57,705 bases of DNA from Oscillatoriales cyanobacterium (GTDB lineage Bacteria > Cyanobacteriota > Cyanobacteriia > CACIAM-69d), in contig RDXB01000067.1 of assembly GCA_004292515.1 (NCBI GenBank), positions 1 through 57,705 on the forward strand, written 5' to 3'. The position numbers were made by a program, and so were the translations under genes. Positions 8,614-17,492 of this stretch are shown here, piece by piece (position 1 is the stretch's first letter; each line of letters begins with the position of its first letter). Under the pieces are notes generated by a model. That model had not been told where the DNA came from. It ran no database searches and saw nothing but the letters and a program-made list of their open reading frames with translations.

Positions 8614-11454
8614 ATGGATTTGGTGTTGTGCCACATCACGGTCGATTTTGATGCACTGGGCGCGGCGGTGGGCTGGGCGCGACTGCATCCAGGCACCAAA
8701 ATTGTGCTGGCGGGCGGGGCCCATCCGGGGGTGCAAGCGTTTTTGGCGCTCCATCGCGATGAATATCCAATCATTGAGCGCCGATCGGTGAATCCCAACC
8801 ATCTGCGATCGCTGGTGGTGGTAGACACTCAGCAGCGCGATCGACTTGGGAAACTCGCGGACTGGCTGGCCCTGCCCCAGATTCAGCAGGTGACGCTCTA
8901 CGACCACCATTTGGGGGCTGGCTGTGACATTCCGGCGACCAACCGACGAGTTGAGCCAGTGGGCGCAACGACCACGCTGATTGTTGAAGAACTACAACGG
9001 GCGGACTTGCATCCACCCCTAAGGGCGGCGGAGGCCACGGTGATGGCCCTGGGGATTCATGTGGACTGCGGCTCGCTGACCTATGAAACAGCGACGGCGC
9101 GGGATGCGGCGGCCCTGGCTTGGTTGATGGCCCAGGGGGCGAGTGTGGCGGCGATCGCCACCTATCTCGATCCGAGTTTGTCGCCCTTGCTGCAACGGTT
9201 GCTGGCGGAGGCGATCGATCAAGTCCATAATCATCCCGCCCAAACCCAGGACATCGGCGGTCAACGGCTAACTTGGGTGTTGCTCGAAGCCGATCGCTAT
9301 GTGCCGGGGCTGTCAACGGTGGCTTCGCGGCTGGTGGATACAATCGGGATTGATGGGTTGTTGTTGGGTACGCTCTACGGCCCCAAGGATGGCAGCGGTG
9401 GTTTGCGCCTGTCCTTGGTGGGGCGATCGCGCCTGACGGGGCCCAACTGGGGACAATTGCTGGCTCCTTGGGGTGGGGGCCACGCCCAGGCCGCAGCGGG
9501 AACGGTGCATTGGGCAGATACGAGCGATCGGGCGATTGGGCGCGATCGGGCGATCGGCTGTCTGCAATCCCTGATGACGGCTTTTCAGCAGCAAATTCCC
9601 CAGCCCCCAACAGCGGCGGATTTGATGTCCTCGCCCGTCCGCACGATTCGCCCGGACACCTCGATCGCCGAGGCCCAGCGCATTTTGCTGCGCTACGGCC
9701 ATTCGGGCCTGTCGGTGGTCGATCGCGCCGGGCAACTGGTGGGGATTGTGTCCCGGCGTGATTTGGATATTGCCCTCCACCACGGCTTCGATCATGCTCC
9801 AGTGAAGGGCTACATGACTTCTCGTTTACGGACGATCGCCCCCGATACACCCCTCAGCACAATTGAGTCCCTGATGGTGACTTACGATATCGGTCGCCTG
9901 CCGGTGTTGAATCAGGGGCAACTGGTGGGGATTGTGACCCGTACTGATGTGCTGCGCCGGTTCCATCGCGATCGCACCGGCACAACTGGCATAACCGGCA
10001 CAACTGGCACAACTGGCATAACGACGGCGGCGGCCACAGTCGATCAGCTCGGGCAGCTCACGGACTTGGGGGGCAACTTCTGTCCCCTGCTCTCGCGCCT
10101 GACTCCCCCCCTGCGCCGCCTGCTCGATCGGGCAGCGGCCCTGGCCCAAGACCAAGGCTGGCAACTTTATCTGGTGGGCGGGGGTGTGCGAGATTTACTG
10201 CTCGATGAAGCCCAAACATCCCTGAGCTTGTCCGATATTGATTTGGTGGTGGATGGGTGTCATCAGGCGAGATCGGGCGAGGGAGATGGGGCCGCCGTGG
10301 CCCTGGCCCGGGCCTTAGCAACGGACTATCCGGCGGCGCGGCTGCAAGTGCATGGGCAATTCCAAACGGCGGCCCTGCTGTGGCACAAAGACCCGCTGTT
10401 TGATTCTCTGTGGGTGGACATTGCCACCGCCCGCACGGAGTTTTATCCCTACCCCGCCGCCAACCCGGAGGTAGAAGCCAGCTCGATTCAACAGGATCTC
10501 TATCGCCGTGACTTTACGATCAATGCCCTGGCAGCGCGGCTGACGGAACCGAACCCAGGGGAGCTGCTGGACTTTTTTGGGGGCTTGATGGACTTGGGCG
10601 ATCGACAAGTGCGCGTGCTCCATGCCAACAGTTTTATTGAAGATCCGACGCGGATTTATCGGGCGGTGCGGTTTGCGGTCAAGCTGGGCTTTGCGATCGA
10701 ACCCCAAACAGAACGCTATATCCGTTACGCCATGGCCCAGTTACCGATCGCCCCCACCGATCGCCGCCGCCCAGCCCTGGAAACTCGCCTAAAAGCCGAG
10801 TTGAAATACATCTTGCAAACGGCCTATTGGTTACCGGCCTTGGCACTGCTCGATCGACTCGGGGCCTTGGCTTGCATTCACCCCGACCTGCGCTGGAGTC
10901 GATCGCTCCGATCGCAACTGCGTTGGGTCGCTCGCTTGGGTCAGCCCCTAACGGCCGCACCAGCGGGCGGCAATATCACCAGTCAGCGGTGGGAACTCCA
11001 ACTAGAAGCCCTCCTAGCCAACTTGCCCCCAGTCGATCGCCGAGCCGTGGGTCAGCGCCTGCAACTCCCCGAAGCCAGTTTGCAGCGTCTGGGAGCGTTG
11101 GTTGAGCTAGAGCAGCAGTTACCGATCGCCCTGGCCGGAACACCAACCCCCAGCCAGATTGCCCAAGCCCTAGACCCCCACGATCGCTCACTCCTTGTAT
11201 TGGTGGCCAGCCGCAGCGATCGTCCCCTGCGTCGTTGTCTGTGGCGCTATCTCACCCACCTGAGCCAGTTGCGATCGCCCCTTGATGGCCGGGATTTACA
11301 GCAACTAGGCTACCGGCCGGGCAAGCAGTTTCGGGAAATGCTGGGGGCGCTGCGCCAAGCGGTTTTGGATGATCAGGTGGGCGATCGAACAACAGCGATC
11401 GCTTGGGTACAAGCTCATTACCCCCTCTCGCCACCGACTCCCGATCGGTCTTAG
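8614..11454 (+). CDS. DHH / CBS / CBS / tRNA nucleotidyltransferase (poly(A) polymerase-type) fusion
   Basis: 946 aa, four modules. Residues about 1-320 are a DHH/DHHA1 phosphoesterase-like domain ([33 protein letters not shown]). About 335-450 are two CBS domains ([12 protein letters not shown]..., [12 protein letters not shown]...) that usually bind adenine nucleotides. About 485-760 are a class II nucleotidyltransferase head ([13 protein letters not shown], then [10 protein letters not shown] with the metal-binding DxD) and the [11 protein letters not shown] motif. The rest is the helical tRNA-binding region. Known family activity is addition of CCA, or only CC or A, to tRNA 3' ends; this DHH-containing class may be one half of a split activity. 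The neighbouring tRNA-Ser lacks an encoded CCA, consistent with need for such an enzyme. The start (MDLVLCH) fits homologues; a 17-bp duplicate of it lies just upstream. Confidence 0.93.
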   Translation: MDLVLCHITVDFDALGAAVGWARLHPGTKIVLAGGAHPGVQAFLALHRDEYPIIERRSVNPNHLRSLVVVDTQQRDRLGKLADWLALPQIQQVTLYDHHLGAGCDIPATNRRVEPVGATTTLIVEELQRADLHPPLRAAEATVMALGIHVDCGSLTYETATARDAAALAWLMAQGASVAAIATYLDPSLSPLLQRLLAEAIDQVHNHPAQTQDIGGQRLTWVLLEADRYVPGLSTVASRLVDTIGIDGLLLGTLYGPKDGSGGLRLSLVGRSRLTGPNWGQLLAPWGGGHAQAAAGTVHWADTSDRAIGRDRAIGCLQSLMTAFQQQIPQPPTAADLMSSPVRTIRPDTSIAEAQRILLRYGHSGLSVVDRAGQLVGIVSRRDLDIALHHGFDHAPVKGYMTSRLRTIAPDTPLSTIESLMVTYDIGRLPVLNQGQLVGIVTRTDVLRRFHRDRTGTTGITGTTGTTGITTAAATVDQLGQLTDLGGNFCPLLSRLTPPLRRLLDRAAALAQDQGWQLYLVGGGVRDLLLDEAQTSLSLSDIDLVVDGCHQARSGEGDGAAVALARALATDYPAARLQVHGQFQTAALLWHKDPLFDSLWVDIATARTEFYPYPAANPEVEASSIQQDLYRRDFTINALAARLTEPNPGELLDFFGGLMDLGDRQVRVLHANSFIEDPTRIYRAVRFAVKLGFAIEPQTERYIRYAMAQLPIAPTDRRRPALETRLKAELKYILQTAYWLPALALLDRLGALACIHPDLRWSRSLRSQLRWVARLGQPLTAAPAGGNITSQRWELQLEALLANLPPVDRRAVGQRLQLPEASLQRLGALVELEQQLPIALAGTPTPSQIAQALDPHDRSLLVLVASRSDRPLRRCLWRYLTHLSQLRSPLDGRDLQQLGYRPGKQFREMLGALRQAVLDDQVGDRTTAIAWVQAHYPLSPPTPDRS
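9976..10020 (+). repeat. Five 9-bp tandem repeats (Gly-Thr-rich linker)
   Basis: Units of ACYGGCAYA begin at 9976, 9985, 9994, 10003 and 10012. They are in frame and encode TGT/TGI triplets, about residues 455-469, between the second CBS domain and the nucleotidyltransferase head. Probably a slippage-expanded interdomain linker. Confidence 0.85.
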
Positions 11455-11509
11455 CGGATATCTGCAAAGCCAAAATTGATCCTCTGGATGCCCCATCGAT
11501 CGACGGAAA

Positions 11510-11584
11510 CAAGGGGCTTAAGCCCCTTGCTGCCACGACTACTGGTGCTGAGTTCGGGCCAAAAGAACTCTTGAGACATCCTCG
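11510..11584 (+). repeat. Dispersed palindromic element, copy 1 (intact palindrome plus tail)
   Basis: Perfect palindrome CAAGGGGCTTAAGCCCCTTG at 11510-11529, followed by a tail (ACGACTACTGGTGCTGAGTT, then CGGGCC, GAGACATCCTC) shared with copies at 21558 and 48517. It starts 55 bp after the tRNA nucleotidyltransferase stop. The RNA would fold into a strong hairpin and might also act in 3'-end formation. Confidence 0.85.
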
Positions 11585-11887
11585 CAGCGCGGCGGCAGGC
11601 GATCGGCCAACCGCAAAAAATGCAAAAATTGCAAATCTTTACGAACGAAAAACTCTTGACTTATTCTGAAGAATCAGAGCACCCACCCAAGAGCAACTGG
11701 CTTGGCCCTCGCTCCGTCGGTCTGACCCCTTGAGGGGCGATCGCCCGTGCCAACCTCGCTTCGACTTCCACTCGACTCGCCTTCCTGATCTCCCCACACC
11801 CCGCATGACCCGGTGGAGCCGCCAACACCCTTGTAGGCTGGACTCGATCGCTTCTGTCTACTGCCCTCTCTTGCTCAGAGGTTTCCC
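11585..11887. other. Non-coding spacer
   Basis: Spacer between the palindromic element and the next gene. It holds an AT-rich stretch (11616-11670) containing GCAAAAAATGCAAAAATTGCA-like short repeats and then GC-rich sequence. I see no gene, RNA family or convincing promoter. Confidence 0.4.
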
Positions 11888-12742
11888 TTGAATCCTTCCC
11901 CCCCCCAACCCCAACGAAGTCGCTGGATTGCGCCCCTCTTTTTGGTGACCGCAACCTTCGCTTCGACCCTCGGTGCCGGCTCCGTTGCCTGGGTCCGCTC
12001 CGGCGAAGTCAATATCTTTGGGATTCGAGTCACCCCGCCCCCGATCGCTAACTGGTTGGGAGGTGAGCAGTCCTTTCCCCCCCGCGAGGGTTGGCCGGTT
12101 TCCAAAACCGCCGAGCAAGAGCTAGATCCCTCTGACCCCAGCATTCCCGACCTTGTGTTGCAGCAGATTCGCCGCCATCCCCAAGGTGACAGCGCAGCCG
12201 CGATTCGCAACCATCCCACCACAACGGTTGAGCGGCCCGTCAAACCCTCCCCGATCGCGTCGCCATCCGTCAAGCCATCACCGGAGCAATCCACCGCTCC
12301 CGGCGATCTCGCCCCCCCGCCCGAAGCGGCCGATCCCAATCGCGCACAACCTGATGCGACGGCTAGCCCCGATGCGCCCACACCCTTGACGGATCGATTG
12401 CCCAGCAGTGATCGATCGCCCAGCGGTGGCAGCACCCCCCCTGAATCCGAGGGGCGATCGACCCCCGAGCGGCGACCGGCCCCCGAACGACCGGCCAGCA
12501 GTGAAGCCCCCGCCCCCGAACGGCCGGCAGCCACCCCCGAGCGCCGATCAACCGGCAACAGTGGCCCCAGCAACAGCGGCCGCAACAGCAGCCCCGGAGC
12601 CAACCGCAGCAACAATCCCAGCAGTGGCAGTGAGTCCAGTGGCGGCAGCAGTGGCAGTGAGTCCAGTGGCGGCAGCAGTGGCGGCAGCAACAATAGCGGA
12701 GGCGGCTCGGCAACCAACTCAACCAGTCCCAACAATCCATAG
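11888..12742 (+). CDS. Membrane-anchored low-complexity protein, unknown function
   Basis: 284 aa from a TTG at 11888 (MNPSPPQPQRSRW); no nearby in-frame ATG is seen. One hydrophobic segment (about residues 14-36, IAPLFLVTATFAST..) would anchor it, or act as an uncleaved signal. Residues about 37-100 look globular (VNIFGIRVTPPPIANWLG); the rest is Pro/Ser/Glu-rich and then Gly/Ser/Asn-rich (SGSESSGGSSG), partly from a 27-bp tandem repeat near 12624-12680. Codon use fits the genome. A 459-aa ORF on the opposite strand across this region is judged a composition artefact. The function is not recognisable; possibly a cell-envelope protein. Confidence 0.6.
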   Translation: MNPSPPQPQRSRWIAPLFLVTATFASTLGAGSVAWVRSGEVNIFGIRVTPPPIANWLGGEQSFPPREGWPVSKTAEQELDPSDPSIPDLVLQQIRRHPQGDSAAAIRNHPTTTVERPVKPSPIASPSVKPSPEQSTAPGDLAPPPEAADPNRAQPDATASPDAPTPLTDRLPSSDRSPSGGSTPPESEGRSTPERRPAPERPASSEAPAPERPAATPERRSTGNSGPSNSGRNSSPGANRSNNPSSGSESSGGSSGSESSGGSSGGSNNSGGGSATNSTSPNNP

Positions 12743-12882
12743 GAGATCTCGCCTGCGATCCCCCGGCCCGCATCAAACCAGCGCGTTATAATGCTGAGCG
12801 GTCGCCGCGCCCCGCAAAATAAGCGCCTTTTGAATCCGCCCGTTGACCCTTTAGCATTACCAACATTGCCACCGCGAGTTTC

Positions 12883-13206
12883 ATGAGCAACCCGCTGATT
12901 CATGCCTTTTTCGTTGGTAGAGCGATCGCCGAAGTTCTCAACGAACAAATCGAACGGACAGCCACCGATTGGTTGAGCGAACTCGGCAAATTTGATGCCG
13001 AGCAACGCGAAAACCTCCGTCAGTTTGTCGATGATGCGCTCGATCGCGCTCGCCAAGCCGAAGCCGCCGCCACCCAGGGGCGATCGAGCACCACGGGCAG
13101 CCCCACAGGCAGCGACGTGCAAGCCGAACTCGACGATCTGCGCGCGGAAATCGCCCGCCTCAGATCCGAAATCAAGCAATACCGAAGCGAAACCAACCCA
13201 AGCTAG
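12883..13206 (+). CDS. Small cyanobacterial/plastid-type protein (probably DUF6825)
   Basis: 107 aa. The start [19 protein letters not shown] and the following amphipathic helix ([23 protein letters not shown]) are characteristic of a family conserved in cyanobacteria and chloroplasts, which I believe is DUF6825. A short Ser/Gly/Thr spacer is followed by a C-terminal coiled coil ([19 protein letters not shown]). No catalytic motif. It lies only 28 bp before the ABC1 kinase gene and probably forms an operon with it, a pairing I recall from other cyanobacteria. Likely a membrane-peripheral or scaffold protein; exact role unknown. Confidence 0.85.
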   Translation: MSNPLIHAFFVGRAIAEVLNEQIERTATDWLSELGKFDAEQRENLRQFVDDALDRARQAEAAATQGRSSTTGSPTGSDVQAELDDLRAEIARLRSEIKQYRSETNPS

Positions 13207-13234
13207 AGTCGAGACGCACCGCACGGAGTCGAGG

Positions 13235-14917
13235 GTGAAAACGTACGACAGCAAAGCTTACCGATGGAACCGCGAGCGGTATTCACGCCCCCGCCGCTTC
13301 ATAGATATTTGGACATTTGTCACCCTGTGGTTGCTGTGGCTATGGATTGATACCAAGCCCTGGAGCTATCGCGGCGGCATGACTGAGGCGAAACAAAAGG
13401 CCCGCCGCCGTAAACAGGCTGTGTGGGTGCGTGACACCCTCCTGCAACTGGGGCCGACCTTCATCAAAGTCGGTCAGCTTTTTTCAACACGCGCCGACCT
13501 GTTCCCGGTGGAATACGTTGAGGAGCTGTCGAAGCTGCAAGACCGCGTCCCGGCCTTTGGCTATGACCAAGTAGAACGTATTGTTCGCCAAGACTTGGGC
13601 AAGTCGGTGCAGGAGCTGTTCCAAAGTTTTGATCCGATTCCTTTGGCGGCGGCCAGCCTGGGCCAAGTTCACAAGGCCCATTTGCGATCGGGCGAAGTGG
13701 TGGTGGTGAAAGTCCAGCGCCCGGGTTTAAAAAAGCTCTTTCAAATCGACCTGGCAATCCTGAAGGGGATCGCACGCTATTTCCAAAGCCACCCCCGTTG
13801 GGGCCCCGGCCGCGACTGGCTGGGCATCTATGAAGAATGCTGCCGGATTCTCTACCAGGAAATTGATTACCTGAACGAGGGGCGCAACGCCGATCGATTC
13901 CGGCGCAATTTTCGCCATGCGGACTGGGTGCGAGTCCCTCGGGTGTTTTGGCGCTATTGTTCACCCAGAACGATCGTGCTGGAATATATCCCTGGCATCA
14001 AAATCAGCCACTACGAAGCGTTGGAGGCGGCCGGACTCGATCGCACCAATCTAGCGGAACTGGGGGCCAGAGCCTATCTGGAGCAGTTGCTAGAAGGGGG
14101 CTTTTTCCATGCTGACCCACACCCGGGTAACTTGGCCGTGAGTCCTGATGGGGCGTTGATTTTCTACGACTTTGGCATGATGGGCCAAATCGAGACCAAC
14201 GTGCGATCGGGCCTGATGGAAACCTTCTTTGGCATTGCCCAAAAGAACGGCGAGCGGGTGATGAATTCGCTGATTGCCTTGGGGGCGCTGCAACCGACGG
14301 GAGACACGGGGCCTGTGCGCCGATCGATCCAATATATGTTGGATAACTTCATGGACAAGCCCTTTGAGAACCAGTCCGTGAGTACGATTAGCGACGACCT
14401 ATACGAAATTGCCTACGGTCAGCCCTTCCGGTTTCCAGCTACCTTTACCTTCGTGATGCGGGCGTTTTCTACCTTGGAAGGGGTAGGCAAGGGGCTAGAT
14501 CCCGAGTTTAATTTTATGGAGGTCGCTAAACCCTACGCGATGCAACTAATGAACGGAAATCAACCGGAAGTGGCGGGCGATTTGCTGGGCGAGTTGAGTC
14601 GTCAAGCGGCCCAGATGGGATCAACGGCGCTGGGATTGCCGCGACGCATTGATGACACGATCGAAAAGCTCGATCGCGGTGATTTGCGGTTGCGGGTGCG
14701 CGCGACGGAAACCGATCGCGTCTTGCGGCGGTTGAGCAATGCCCAGGTGGCCACCAACTACTCGATCCTGACGGGGAGTTTTGCCCTGTGCAGTTCTATC
14801 TTGATTGGGACTGGCTATGGGTGGTTTGCGCTGATTCCGGGGGGAATCGGGCTGATCCCAGGAATTGCCCTCATACGACTCCTGCGGCGCATGGATCGCT
14901 ATGAGAAGATGTTCTAA
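13235..14917 (+). CDS. ABC1/UbiB (AarF) family atypical kinase
   Basis: 560 aa from a GTG at 13235 preceded by GGAGTCGAGG. A frame extension back to 12992 exists but would overlap the previous gene almost completely. Family hallmarks are the KxGQ motif (FIKVGQLFSTRADLFP), the Ala-rich loop AAASLGQVHKA replacing the usual Gly-rich loop, the ATP-site Lys in VVVKVQRPG, the ExD-type region EIDYLNEGRNADRF, the catalytic loop DPHPGN and the metal-binding DFG in YDFGMMG. Two C-terminal hydrophobic helices suggest membrane anchoring. Family members support isoprenoid-quinone (plastoquinone, tocopherol) metabolism in cyanobacteria and plastids. Probably cotranscribed with the preceding small gene. Confidence 0.95.
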   Translation: MKTYDSKAYRWNRERYSRPRRFIDIWTFVTLWLLWLWIDTKPWSYRGGMTEAKQKARRRKQAVWVRDTLLQLGPTFIKVGQLFSTRADLFPVEYVEELSKLQDRVPAFGYDQVERIVRQDLGKSVQELFQSFDPIPLAAASLGQVHKAHLRSGEVVVVKVQRPGLKKLFQIDLAILKGIARYFQSHPRWGPGRDWLGIYEECCRILYQEIDYLNEGRNADRFRRNFRHADWVRVPRVFWRYCSPRTIVLEYIPGIKISHYEALEAAGLDRTNLAELGARAYLEQLLEGGFFHADPHPGNLAVSPDGALIFYDFGMMGQIETNVRSGLMETFFGIAQKNGERVMNSLIALGALQPTGDTGPVRRSIQYMLDNFMDKPFENQSVSTISDDLYEIAYGQPFRFPATFTFVMRAFSTLEGVGKGLDPEFNFMEVAKPYAMQLMNGNQPEVAGDLLGELSRQAAQMGSTALGLPRRIDDTIEKLDRGDLRLRVRATETDRVLRRLSNAQVATNYSILTGSFALCSSILIGTGYGWFALIPGGIGLIPGIALIRLLRRMDRYEKMF

Positions 14918-15011
14918 AGTTGCAACGATCAGCCACGATGTTGGTTGAGGGGTCATCTCCCCCATTGGTTGACTAAATTTAGGCAAAAGCTGGAAGGGCT
15001 GTTGATCGGTC

Positions 15012-15047
15012 AATTGGTCGGTTAATTGGTTGGTTAATTGGTTGGTC
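15012..15047 (+). repeat. Three 12-bp tandem repeats
   Basis: Units AATTGGTCGGTT, AATTGGTTGGTT and AATTGGTTGGTC lie in tandem, about 95 bp after the ABC1 kinase stop and 100 bp before the PP2C gene. No function can be read from them. Confidence 0.85.
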
Positions 15048-15143
15048 AATCAGGCCCGATCGCCCCTGCCCCAGCACGCTTGCCGGTCGCAACCCTCTTC
15101 ACGATGACGCTCGATCAAGTCATAACACCTGTCTAGTTTGCCC

Positions 15144-15977
15144 ATGAACTGCCGATCCTCGGGATTGACCGATCGCGGAATGCTGCGAAGCGTCAACCAA
15201 GATAATTTGTTTGTCGATCCGGATGGTCGGTTGTTTATTGTGGCCGACGGCATGGGCGGCCACGCGGGCGGTCAAGAGGCGAGCCGAATTGCCACGGAGG
15301 TTTTAAGTGAGGTTATTTTAAATCACTGGGACTCCGATCAGCCATCCGATGAGTTGCTCAAAATAGCTATTCACAAAGCCAACGAAGCCATCCTCGATGA
15401 CCAAGAGCGCCACCCCGAACGGGCGGAAATGGGCACGACGATCGTGCTGGTGCTCTATCGATCGGGGGAGTGGTGGCGGGCCCATGTGGGCGACTCGCGG
15501 CTATACCAGTCGCGGGATGGGCAACTGCAACAACTGACCCGAGACCACACCTGGGTGGCACGGGCCGTGGAAGCAGGAGACTTGAGCCTCGAACAGGCTC
15601 GGACGCACCCTTGGCGACATGTGCTGATGCAATGCTTGGGGCGGCGCGATTTGGAGTTGGTGGAAATCTATCGATTGAATTTGCAATCGGGCGATCGCCT
15701 ATTGCTCTGTAGTGATGGACTGACGGAAGAGTTGTCAGACGGGGAGCTGATTCATCACCTGTCCCAGTTACGATCAGCGACAAACTTAAGCGAGATTTCT
15801 GATCAATTGGTGCAGTCTGCCAAAGATCGTGGCGGCCGAGACAACATCACGGTGGTGTTGGTGGCGCTGGATGCTGAGGATGTGGCCGATGAGGATCAAG
15901 ACCTTGACCCTGATCATGAACCCTCTGAAGGGATGAGCGATGCAACGTTGTCGATGGGCGTTGTTGATGGGCTATAA
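15144..15977 (+). CDS. PP2C-family (PPM) serine/threonine protein phosphatase
   Basis: About 277 aa from the ATG at 15144 (a TTG two codons upstream is possible). All PPM motifs are present: RSVNQDN near the N terminus, the metal-binding VADGMGGHAGG, GTTIVLVL, HVGDSRLY, the SDGLTEELSD motif and the C-terminal GGRDNITVVLV with its conserved Asp. It is therefore expected to be an active Mn2+/Mg2+-dependent phosphatase, cytosolic, opposing Ser/Thr kinases. The tail (about 250-277) is acidic and probably disordered. Neighbours give no specific partner, although an ABC1-family kinase lies just upstream. Confidence 0.96.
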   Translation: MNCRSSGLTDRGMLRSVNQDNLFVDPDGRLFIVADGMGGHAGGQEASRIATEVLSEVILNHWDSDQPSDELLKIAIHKANEAILDDQERHPERAEMGTTIVLVLYRSGEWWRAHVGDSRLYQSRDGQLQQLTRDHTWVARAVEAGDLSLEQARTHPWRHVLMQCLGRRDLELVEIYRLNLQSGDRLLLCSDGLTEELSDGELIHHLSQLRSATNLSEISDQLVQSAKDRGGRDNITVVLVALDAEDVADEDQDLDPDHEPSEGMSDATLSMGVVDGL

Positions 15978-16035
15978 CCTCTAAAATCATTGCTCAAGTG
16001 CTAATGCCTGAGTCTTGCGGAGTGGTGGATTGGTG

Positions 16036-16557
16036 ATGGGATTGCGCAATAGAAACGAAGAAACGCTCGGATTTGCAGCTCGTTTTCGGCAATGGGCGAT
16101 CGCCCTGTTGTTGGTGGTGCTGGCGTGGGGGGCGATCAATCGCCCAACCCTGGCGGAAAACTACAATCGGTTTTCGCTGGTTGGTGCGGACTTTGCCAAC
16201 CAAGACCTGCGTGACGATGACTTCACCAAGGCGAATTTGCGGGATGCGGATTTTCATAGCTCCGATTTGACCGGTGTGCGCTTCTTTGCGGCCAATTTAG
16301 AAGGCACTAATTTCCAAGGGGCAAACTTGCGAGCAGCTACCCTCGATTCGGCGCGGCTAGTGAATGCGGATTTCAGTGATGCGGTGCTAGAGGGCGCTTT
16401 TGCTGCCAGCATCAACATTGTGGGGATCAAGATCACGGGGGCGGACTTTACCGATGTGATTTTGCGATCGGATACCCAGGACAAGCTCTGCGCGATCGCC
16501 GAGGGAACCAATTCCCAAACGGGACGCGAAACTCGGGAAACCCTGATGTGTCCTTAA
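16036..16557 (+). CDS. Pentapeptide-repeat protein with signal peptide (lumenal type)
   Basis: About 173 aa from the ATG at 16036 (MGLRNRNEE). A hydrophobic segment AIALLLVVLAWGAI followed by TLAEN looks like a Sec signal peptide, so the product is lumenal or periplasmic. The body is a run of A(D/N)LXX pentapeptides (ANLRDADF, ANLEGTNF, ANLRAATL) that fold into a right-handed quadrilateral beta-helix. The C-terminal DTQDKLCAIAEG..TRETLMCP with two Cys resembles thylakoid lumenal 15/17-kDa pentapeptide proteins and Cyanothece Rfr32. Biochemical role unknown. The last codons are duplicated 174 bp downstream (see repeats). Confidence 0.93.
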   Translation: MGLRNRNEETLGFAARFRQWAIALLLVVLAWGAINRPTLAENYNRFSLVGADFANQDLRDDDFTKANLRDADFHSSDLTGVRFFAANLEGTNFQGANLRAATLDSARLVNADFSDAVLEGAFAASINIVGIKITGADFTDVILRSDTQDKLCAIAEGTNSQTGRETRETLMCP

Positions 16558-16751
16558 CTTGATGTGTCGTTGACTTGGTGCAGCGTCTACCTCAAACGAT
16601 TGGTACATCAGATCGCAGATGCGATGAAGCTTTTAGTCGGTGGACATTGCCCACCCTACAGGCTACAGGCTGTTGTTAGTCGGTGGGCATTGCCCACCCT
16701 ACAGGCTCGGGAAACCTTGATGTGTCCTTGACTTGATGTGTCCTTGATTCG
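16532..16751 (+). repeat. Duplicated gene end flanking a doubled hairpin repeat
   Basis: The 46-bp segment 16532-16577, spanning the last eight codons and stop of the pentapeptide gene plus 20 bp, recurs at 16706-16751 with 41/46 matches. Between them a 32-bp unit occurs twice (16633-16664 and 16676-16707, one mismatch), each containing the palindromic core GGTGG(A/G)CATTGCCCACC. The second hairpin runs directly into the duplicated gene end. Confidence 0.85.
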
Positions 16752-16949
16752 CGCTTGATCTGCGATCGGGTTGAGCTGGCTGAGGGTGCTGCTCGCGGGC
16801 TACTCAACAAGGAGACAAGCACCGATTCTGACAAGATCTGTTAGCGCAGCCAGATTAAATCGTTGGCTGAGAAGTCAAGTGTCAAGAGTGATGCGAGTAG
16901 GTTACATTAAAGGGCAAAATTCAACAGCAGCAAGGCTTATACGGATCGC

Positions 16950-16976
16950 GTTGGGTTTTGCATAGTCCAACCCAAC
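16950..16976 (+). repeat. Inverted repeat, GTTGGGTT arms
   Basis: Perfect 8-bp arms GTTGGGTT (16950-16957) and AACCCAAC (16969-16976) with an 11-bp loop, followed by CTAC. This resembles the GTAGGTTGGGTT-type dispersed palindromes common in cyanobacterial spacers. The remaining sequence from 16752 to 17202 shows nothing else that I can assign. Confidence 0.7.
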
Positions 16977-17202
16977 CTACTAGCCACAAGCCAGCTCATT
17001 AGGCTAGTTGTTTTACTACAACCGCGATCGCAGCGCCGGATCTGGAGTTTGGCCCCAAGCTGAATCGAGCAAGTCTTAATCGATTTGGAGGCTTCGGCGA
17101 TCGCCCCAAGTCAGCAAAGTATAGTGTCAGTAAGGGGTTTAGCCAATCTCCCTGAAACATACATAACTCTTAAAAGCTGGCAGGCAGTTGGAGTCAATCG
17201 TT

Positions 17203-17448
17203 ATGTCAATTGAAAACGCTGACCAGTTTTTAATTGCAGCTGCTCGGAGTGAATCGCTGCGCGAACAATTCCAAAACGTCCACAATCCCGCAGAATTTGC
17301 GGCCCTGGCTGGCACATTGGGCTACGAATTTACGCCAGATGATTTGAAAGCGGCGGTGACTGAACATAGTCGCAGCGCCACCCAGCGGCGACATACCGGC
17401 GTGTGGGAGTGGCTGCGCACTGTGCCCTGGATTGAACGTGAGCCATAA
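17203..17448 (+). CDS. Nif11-family small protein
   Basis: 81 aa from the ATG at 17203, with GGAG nine bases upstream; a TTG at 17188 is rejected. The N-terminal Nif11 helix pattern is clear (SIENADQFLIAAARSESLREQF, then FAALAGTLGYEFTPDDLKAAV). Nif11 domains occur in nitrogen-fixing organisms and as leader peptides of ribosomally made peptides (proteusins, some lanthipeptides). Here there is no Gly-Gly cleavage motif followed by a Cys- or Ser/Thr-rich core: the tail is basic and Trp-rich (RRHTGVWEWLRTVPWIEREP). No modification enzyme or peptidase transporter is adjacent, so a free-standing Nif11 protein is more likely than a natural-product precursor. It is 44 bp before the DUF1611 gene. Confidence 0.85.
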   Translation: MSIENADQFLIAAARSESLREQFQNVHNPAEFAALAGTLGYEFTPDDLKAAVTEHSRSATQRRHTGVWEWLRTVPWIEREP

Positions 17449-17492
17449 ATCGCCTGGTTGCAAACCCAGCGTGAACCCACCATAAACTAACC

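Noticed and set aside
8488-8910. Upstream extension of the psbZ frame
   Set aside because: It is antisense to the tRNA nucleotidyltransferase gene, and PsbZ is complete from the ATG at 8487.
12992-13234. N-terminal extension of the ABC1 kinase
   Set aside because: It overlaps the DUF6825-like gene in another frame and encodes basic/Pro-rich sequence with no family similarity; the GTG at 13235 has a ribosome-binding site.
11875-13254. 459-codon ORF on the minus strand
   Set aside because: Low-complexity Gly/Leu/Arg sequence antisense to two better-supported genes and to the conserved small gene at 12883; a GC-rich shadow.
17203-17448. Ribosomal natural-product precursor (Nif11 leader peptide)
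   Set aside because: No Gly-Gly cleavage site or Cys/Ser/Thr-rich core, and no modification or export genes adjoin it.
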